Shown: in pieces, positions 59,243 through 64,000 of the stretch
Numbering within the stretch: the first letter of the stretch is position 1
Layout of the letters: each line of letters opens with the position of its first letter
Source: PALSA-1353 sp036267155
GTDB lineage: Bacteria; Planctomycetota; Phycisphaerae; Tepidisphaerales; Tepidisphaeraceae
NCBI GenBank assembly: GCA_036267155.1
Contig: DATAWP010000038.1
Location: 54,395 to 118,394 of the forward strand
Direction of reading: 5' to 3'
Length of the DNA: 64,000 nt
Position numbers and translations under genes: made by a program
The notes under the pieces: model-generated
Database searches by the model: none
What the model saw: only the letters and a program-made list of their open reading frames with translations
What the model was told of the DNA's origin: nothing

Positions 59243-60451
59243 TTAAAAATCCAACCCCCCGCGCAGCGCCGGCTTTTTCTTTTTTGAAGTCGCCGGCGCC
59301 GGAGCTGCAGCATCCTCCGCCGCGGCTTCTGGAACCGCCTGCTTCAGGCTGAACGCCAATCGACGGGCCACCGGATCGATCGAAATCACCACCAAACGAA
59401 CGGTGTCTCCCTCTTTCACCACTTCCGACGGCGATTTGATTCGCTGATAGCTGATCTCGCTGATCGGCAGCAGGCCCTCGATTCCTTCTTCCACCTCAAT
59501 GAACGCGCCGAAGCTTTCGATCTTCGTCACCCGCCCGGTCACCATTTGCCCCACTGCATATCGCGTCCCCGCATCTCCCCACGGATCGACCCCGCGAGCC
59601 TGCTTGAGGCTCAGGCTCAGCTTCCCCGTCTCCCGGTCGATCTTCAGAATCTTCACGTCCACCACGTCGCCAACCTTCACAACCTCGCCCGGATTCCGCA
59701 CGCGACGAAAGCTCACTTCGCTGACGTGCAGCAACCCATCGACTCCGCCCAGATCGACGAACGCCCCGAAATCGAGCACGCTGCGAACGGTCCCCCGGCG
59801 AATCTGGCCTTCGGCCAGTTCCTCCATGAGCTTCTTTTTTTGCTCTTCGCGCTCGCGCTCCACAATATTTCGGCGTGAAAGCACGATGTTGCGGCCCTGC
59901 CGCTCGAAGGCCGTCACCTCGGCCGTCATTCTCTGGTTCACGAACTGCGACAAGTCCGGCACGTGATACACATCCACCTGGCCGGCCGGCATAAAAGCGC
60001 GCATCTCCTTCACGCTCAATTCCAGCCCGCCCTTGTTCACGCCGGTGACGGTCGCTTCGACGATCTGCCCCACTTCCAGCGTTTCCCAATTGACGTTCGT
60101 CGCAGCCGCGCCTTTGCGCGACAGGATCAGCAAGCCCTCCTGGGCGTCGTAGCGTTCGACATTGAATTCCATTTCCTGCCCGACTTTCGGTTCCTCCTCG
60201 AACTGAATCAGCGGCACGATTCCCTGGCTCTTGCCCCCGAAATCGACGAACACATCATCCTTATCGATGGAAACGATTTTCCCTTTCCGCGCCCCTTTTT
60301 CGGCCGATTCCGCAGCGCGAGGCTTATCGAATCCGTACAGCGCGTCCATCGAGACGTCGCCAAGTGCCGCGTCGATCTGGGCATCCAGCTTCGCATCGGC
60401 GTCGGGGCGAAACTTTTCCTTGTACGAATCGTCTTCTCGACTTCTGGTCAT
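59243..60451 (-). CDS. rpsA: S1-domain protein, ribosomal protein bS1-like
   Basis: 402 residues with four S1 domains: KGKIVSIDKDDVFVDFGGKS (residues 56-75), GQIVEATVTGVNKGGLELSV, RRGTVRSVLDFGAFVDLGGV and GQMVTGRVTKIESFGAFIEV. bS1 binds mRNA on the 30S; four domains is the short form found in many phyla. The N-terminus has an acidic extension and the C-terminus is basic (KKKKPALRGG). It follows the 60470 gene by 18 bases. Confidence 0.85.
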   Translation of the reverse strand: MTRSREDDSYKEKFRPDADAKLDAQIDAALGDVSMDALYGFDKPRAAESAEKGARKGKIVSIDKDDVFVDFGGKSQGIVPLIQFEEEPKVGQEMEFNVERYDAQEGLLILSRKGAAATNVNWETLEVGQIVEATVTGVNKGGLELSVKEMRAFMPAGQVDVYHVPDLSQFVNQRMTAEVTAFERQGRNIVLSRRNIVEREREEQKKKLMEELAEGQIRRGTVRSVLDFGAFVDLGGVDGLLHVSEVSFRRVRNPGEVVKVGDVVDVKILKIDRETGKLSLSLKQARGVDPWGDAGTRYAVGQMVTGRVTKIESFGAFIEVEEGIEGLLPISEISYQRIKSPSEVVKEGDTVRLVVISIDPVARRLAFSLKQAVPEAAAEDAAAPAPATSKKKKPALRGGLDF

Positions 60452-60469
60452 GTTGCGCCTCGCTAACCG

Positions 60470-60709
60470 TTACTTGTGCTTCTTCGAACCGTTGCCGGAC
60501 ATTTCGACGGCAGAGATGTGCAGCAGCGATACGAATGCAGCCCGATCCGGAAGTTTGCCGCGTCCCCCCAAGCCGACATAAATGCCGTTGCGAATCGGCC
60601 ATGCCATTTCGGGATGTCGGATGTCGTAAACCTTGCCGCTGCTGGTGACAACCTGAAACGGGTCAAACGGCCGGCGGGAAAGAAGCTCTTGGATCGTGTC
60701 CAACGTCAT
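60470..60709 (-). CDS. Small hypothetical protein, planctomycete-type
   Basis: 79 residues from the ATG at 60709. The start MTLDTIQELLSRRPFDPFQV and VTSSGKVYDIRHPEMAWPIR resemble a small planctomycete family I recall as MTLDTIQQLL proteins (from memory, not checked). It may be co-transcribed with the S1 gene. Confidence 0.6.
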   Translation of the reverse strand: MTLDTIQELLSRRPFDPFQVVTSSGKVYDIRHPEMAWPIRNGIYVGLGGRGKLPDRAAFVSLLHISAVEMSGNGSKKHK

Positions 60710-60795
60710 TGCTTGATTGTACAACGCTGGGCTCTCAAAGAGGAGAAGTTACAGAACCTGTCGAAAGTAAACCGACCTGGATACACTGCACCTCC

Positions 60796-61479
60796 GTGAA
60801 CCGAGCCAAAAATCCGTGGCGCCATCTCCCCAAACGGGCACCATATTTGCTCAAAATCGACGAGAAGGAAATCCTAGAATTCAACAAGTCTGCGTCAAAG
60901 AACAAGAAAATCCGACTGCAAATTCTTCCCGAACCTTTTCTCGGCGATCCAAGCGCGCCCGTCGTGATTCTGAATCTCAATCCGGGTTATAAACAGGCTA
61001 ATATTAGGCAGCATAAGAACAAGCAATTCCAGCGACTGTCGCGAAGGAACCTGCGACATCTGCCGGCCCAATTCCCCTTTTACTTATTGGATCCGTCGAT
61101 TGATCGCACCAAATACTGGGAGCAAAAACTGGCGCGGCTGATTGACGCCGTTGCCGACGAGGGCCAACGGCTTGTGGCGCACGGAGTTTTCTGCGTCGAA
61201 TATTTTCCGTACCATTCGCGAAAGTTTGGCGCTAGGAAAGTCACCGTGCCATCCCAGCAATACAGTTTTGCACTGGTGCGGAACGCGATGGCTCACCGGG
61301 CGGTAATTATTGTCATGCGAGGCCGCAAAAAGTGGTTTGCTGAGATTCCAAAACTAAGTCGTTATCGAAATCTGTACATGGTCCGAAGCGTTCAGAATCC
61401 GACGATCAGCCCACGAAATTGTCCAAAGGGGTTTAAGCGTGCAGTCAAAGCGCTGAGGCGGCTGAGAAGAATAATGTAA
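60796..61479 (+). CDS. Uracil-DNA-glycosylase-like hypothetical protein
   Basis: 227 residues from the GTG at 60796 (the codons upstream to 60709 are antisense to the 60470 gene's start and look non-coding). VVILNLNPGYKQANIRQHKN resembles the first motif (GxNPG) of the UDG superfamily, and VEYFPYHSRKFG with AHRAVIIVMRGRKKWFAEIP resemble later parts. The overall match is weak. It lies in a lower-GC accessory stretch. Confidence 0.45.
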   Translation: MNRAKNPWRHLPKRAPYLLKIDEKEILEFNKSASKNKKIRLQILPEPFLGDPSAPVVILNLNPGYKQANIRQHKNKQFQRLSRRNLRHLPAQFPFYLLDPSIDRTKYWEQKLARLIDAVADEGQRLVAHGVFCVEYFPYHSRKFGARKVTVPSQQYSFALVRNAMAHRAVIIVMRGRKKWFAEIPKLSRYRNLYMVRSVQNPTISPRNCPKGFKRAVKALRRLRRIM

Positions 61480-62035
61480 ACTGCTCCTGGATTGAAACAT
61501 CGGAAGTAGCGACGTCCACCATCTCTATGGATGCCGCAAAGGGCGACATCTACCGATTTCTAATGATGGATGTCACCGTTTCCAAAAGCGCCGTCGCCGG
61601 TGCAAAGGTATTCGCCGGCAGCTTGCGGGATGGGCTTGGAAATTCCGGCCGGCCTGGGTGGCGAAACCGATCTTTCGTTCGCCAGCGCAATGCGGAAGGG
61701 GCGGGAAGAACCACATCAGGCTCCTAGCGTTGCCAAATTGCCGCCACACCTTAAAGGCTGCAAGAGCAAGGGCCTGGGTGTTTCCAAAGTCCCTTCCAAA
61801 CCGTGCCAAATAATGCACGTCAAAAAAATGCCTTATTGAAGATTTATAATTGCCCTACCCTATCAGAGTGCGATTCTCGCAACAAATCAGTAGATTGACC
61901 GGATGGGATTCTTTCGCCCACCAATGGCTTTGCCAATCCGATGGAAATCGCAGGACTTTTTGGTGGAGTCGATCGACTTCGAACGGCAGTTAACACTCTA
62001 CAAGCCATAACTTATGCGGCTTAATTGGAGGAATT
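61480..62035. other. gap with weak open frames only
   Basis: 556 bp. Short frames exist, for example 61570-61839 and a 35-codon frame at 61903-62010 (MGFFRPPMALPIRWKSQDFL), but none has a convincing ribosome-binding site. The last 25 bases carry the GGAGGA ribosome-binding site of the next gene. GC is lower than in the core region. Confidence 0.4.
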
Positions 62036-62698
62036 ATGGCTTCAGCAAGCAAAGCATCATTTGAGAAGAACTGCCGCGACGTAAGTAGGCTCATTGAAAT
62101 TCATGGCGAATTGACCGGCAAGAAGGCCGGCAGGCGTGCCGGTGTCGAAGTAATTAATAAATCTGCTGTCGCGCTTACGTCCGCGGCCTGGGAGGCGTAT
62201 GTGGAGGATATCTGCCAAGAAGCTGCCGGTCATCTTTCAGCTAATCTCGCTGATCCGACCAGACTGCCCGACGATTTGAAAAAAGTGCTCTCGAAGCGCG
62301 TGCTAGAGTCTAAGCATGATTTTGCGGCGATGGGCCTTGCGGCAGACGGTTGGAAAAAAATTCTGACGGACCACGTTAAGGAGTTAACCGAAGGCCGAAA
62401 AGGCGGGCTCAACACACCGAAGAGTGCTGAGGTCAGGGATTTATTTCTTAAAGCCCTCGGAATGTCTGACATCACAACGACTTGGAATTGGACCAATGTT
62501 GACAAGAACAAAGCGTGTACTGACTTGGACAACTACATCACGCTTCGCGGTGCAATTGTCCATCGTGTAAAAGCTGACACCGCCGTTACGAAGAAAGATG
62601 CAGGCGACTTTCTCGGACACATAACGAAGCTCGTTGAAAAGACGGATGCGGCAGTCAATGCCCACCTTACAGCACTGACCGCTCGCTCTCTCTTCTAG
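62036..62698 (+). CDS. HEPN-family protein (RiboL-PSP-HEPN type)
   Basis: 220 residues, all helical. The motif R171-x4-H176 (in DNYITLRGAIVHRVKAD) is the catalytic HEPN signature of RNA-cleaving toxins, and VALTSAAWEAYVEDICQEAA fits the family's first helices. It has a perfect GGAGGA ribosome-binding site. HEPN nucleases act in abortive infection or as RNase toxins. The partner is not certain. The next gene, 265 bp away, is PD-(D/E)XK-like, so a defence cluster at the window's edge is possible. Confidence 0.7.
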   Translation: MASASKASFEKNCRDVSRLIEIHGELTGKKAGRRAGVEVINKSAVALTSAAWEAYVEDICQEAAGHLSANLADPTRLPDDLKKVLSKRVLESKHDFAAMGLAADGWKKILTDHVKELTEGRKGGLNTPKSAEVRDLFLKALGMSDITTTWNWTNVDKNKACTDLDNYITLRGAIVHRVKADTAVTKKDAGDFLGHITKLVEKTDAAVNAHLTALTARSLF

Positions 62699-62963
62699 AT
62701 CCGGTTAGCGGAAATAGCACGACTAGGGCAGGCATATTCAGCAGGTTAGGGAAATGCGGATTCCGTGCGATAGGGCCGAGAAGATGTTGCTCAACGGCCA
62801 TGAAGAAGAAGGTCATCAGCATCGCGAGGGACATCGATGGCATCCTCCGCGCCCGCCGTGCTATTTCCACGACGCCACCGGATGCTTATACTCCCCGCTC
62901 CGTAAGGTTTTTGATGGAAACGAACCAGCAAAAGGTTTCGCCGCCCTGTCGGCAGAGTAGCCT

Positions 62964-63863
62964 ATGGCCGACGCGATGAACGAACTCACCTTTGCCGGCT
63001 GGCTGGCCGAGTTCACCGCCACGCGCGCACGTCGTCGTGACGACAAGGGCGAACCAGTCCTCATCGCATCCGCAGCTATCGAAGAACGCCAAGTAGATGC
63101 CGACGGCAAAGTTCGCCGATGCGATCTTCGTTTCAACACCGCAGCGGGCCGCAAACTCGCCAGCGGTGAATTGAAACGCCCCGAAGTCGCGGAAGGCCGC
63201 GATCCACGAAACGATAAGCTCAGAAACGATGCCCGCCGCAAGGCTATTGCCCGTGGTTTGCCGTACTACTTCACCTGCAATGTCGCCGATGTGGTGCTCT
63301 ACGCGGTTGCAGACACCCCGGAGGACGATGACAAAGAAGTGGGCACATTTGAACTGGCGCCGCTCACGAAATCCGCTCAAGCTCAGGCATACAAGGCCCA
63401 GATGGAGCAGCACTGGAGCGAGTTTTTGGATGCACTTGAAGCCAAGCTTACCGCCATTGGCCGAACCCGTCCGACCGTCACCAATGAGGACATAATCGCT
63501 ATCCGCGATGCGATCTATGCCGTAGCCAATGAGGCATTGCCACGATCCATCCGCCGCGTTCGCGCCGACCCGACGCTGGCCGAAGAACTCCGCCAGGAAT
63601 CAGGCAGGTCGTTCAACTTCCCCGCGGCGTTGGAGGATAAATACCCCGACAAGTTCCGCGAAGAGCTTGTCCACATGCTGCGCTTCGGCATCTTTGTCGT
63701 CACCCAAAAACTAATCCTCTACCGTGTTCTTGAGGACTCTGGCCCGCGCCGTTCCGATCCGTACAAGCTCGATCCGCTTGCCGTCTCTCAGGCATCGACC
63801 GACCCACAGGCGATTAAGACCGTCCTCGACCAAGCCTTTTCGCTGGCGATTAAACGATCGTAA
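62964..63863 (+). CDS. PD-(D/E)XK-like hypothetical protein, possibly part of a modification/restriction protein
   Basis: 299 residues. The N-terminal 150 residues include RRCDLRF (Asp54) and SGELKRPEVAEGRD (Glu69-x-Lys71), a D...ExK pattern as in restriction enzymes, followed by YYFTCNVADVVLY. The rest is helical and ends SLAIKRS. Larger proteins with this N-terminus continue into an adenine-specific methyltransferase; here a stop follows at 63863 and the rest may be missing or separate. It is near the HEPN gene. Confidence 0.55.
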   Translation: MADAMNELTFAGWLAEFTATRARRRDDKGEPVLIASAAIEERQVDADGKVRRCDLRFNTAAGRKLASGELKRPEVAEGRDPRNDKLRNDARRKAIARGLPYYFTCNVADVVLYAVADTPEDDDKEVGTFELAPLTKSAQAQAYKAQMEQHWSEFLDALEAKLTAIGRTRPTVTNEDIIAIRDAIYAVANEALPRSIRRVRADPTLAEELRQESGRSFNFPAALEDKYPDKFREELVHMLRFGIFVVTQKLILYRVLEDSGPRRSDPYKLDPLAVSQASTDPQAIKTVLDQAFSLAIKRS

Positions 63864-63894
63864 CTGTTTACCGTGCAGCAGCGTTCAGGGACCG

Positions 63895-64000
63895 GCTGGC
63901 ATGGTCGGCGGTTTGTCCGCAGCCCATGCCGCGATCAACATCGATTTGATCGTCTCCAGCAGATTCTTCGCCTGCTGACCGGCGTTGCGCAGCAGCGATG
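63895..64000 (-). CDS. C-terminal end of a gene beyond the right edge, partial
   Basis: The minus strand has a continuous frame from the window edge to a TGA at 63895-63897. It encodes SLLRNAGQQAKNLLETIKSM and LIAAWAADKPPTMPAGP. The helical content is protein-like, but 34 residues are not enough to name a family. It converges with the PD-(D/E)XK-like gene. Confidence 0.45.

Noticed and set aside
62800..62979. A 59-codon frame (MKKKVISIARDIDGILRARR...) ahead of the PD-(D/E)XK-like gene
   Set aside because: It begins plausibly but has no ribosome-binding site, overlaps the next gene by 16 bases, and its second half is not protein-like. It could be a real small gene; I cannot support it.

Overview
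The window is about 64 kb of GC-rich bacterial chromosome, probably from a planctomycete. I infer this from a membrane protein with a CGYDLRAT...CPECG zinc ribbon, a cytochrome-like protein with a CHGS motif, a PEP-CTERM-like tail, a fused SecD-SecF, and many short intergenic palindromes and degenerate tandem repeats of the kind I associate with Planctomycetes and Verrucomicrobia. I would not go below phylum.

Left part (1-8.2 kb): the end of a cell-wall gene (murD, cut by the window edge), pyrF, a Clp-N protein and polyphosphate kinase, all on the minus strand. A 24-residue arginine/lysine-rich peptide gene, an HPF-like small protein and two tandem 512-residue membrane glycosyltransferases follow. 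From 8.2 to 20.6 kb lies an accessory stretch: small orphan genes, a stand-alone TIR-like protein, tRNA-Thr(CGT), a GT25 glycosyltransferase, a structured inverted repeat, a SpoIIE/RsbU phosphatase, a Xre-RES toxin-antitoxin pair, a serine hydrolase whose upstream region is split by an intact IS element, an orphan AmrS radical SAM enzyme, and a HigBA-like module whose toxin carries a nonsense codon.

Middle part (20.8-46 kb): a membrane spermidine-synthase-like protein, a putative cytochrome, prephenate dehydrogenase, and ybaB-dnaX with an E. coli-style A AAA AAG frameshift signal followed at once by a -1 stop. Then come yebC, hisG, an endonuclease III-like protein, rbfA, a DUF503 protein, infB and nusA (translation and transcription cluster, minus strand, with an intrinsic terminator just before nusA). 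Next are a MalK/UgpC-type ATPase, a BrnT-like/XRE pair, nrnA, a PDZ protein, a phosphotransferase, a DUF1802 protein, obg, rpmA and a tandem GNAT protein.

Right part (46-64 kb): dnaA, a LysM protein, secDF, yajC and tgt (the usual tgt-yajC-secDF order), an ACT protein, a DUF4139 protein, a secreted beta-helix protein and a four-domain S1 protein. The last 3 kb again look accessory: a UDG-like protein, a HEPN-family protein and a PD-(D/E)XK-like protein.

Several dispersed repeat families sit between genes, and in some cases they supply the stop codons or terminal codons of neighbouring genes. No rRNA operon or CRISPR array was seen, and only one tRNA.
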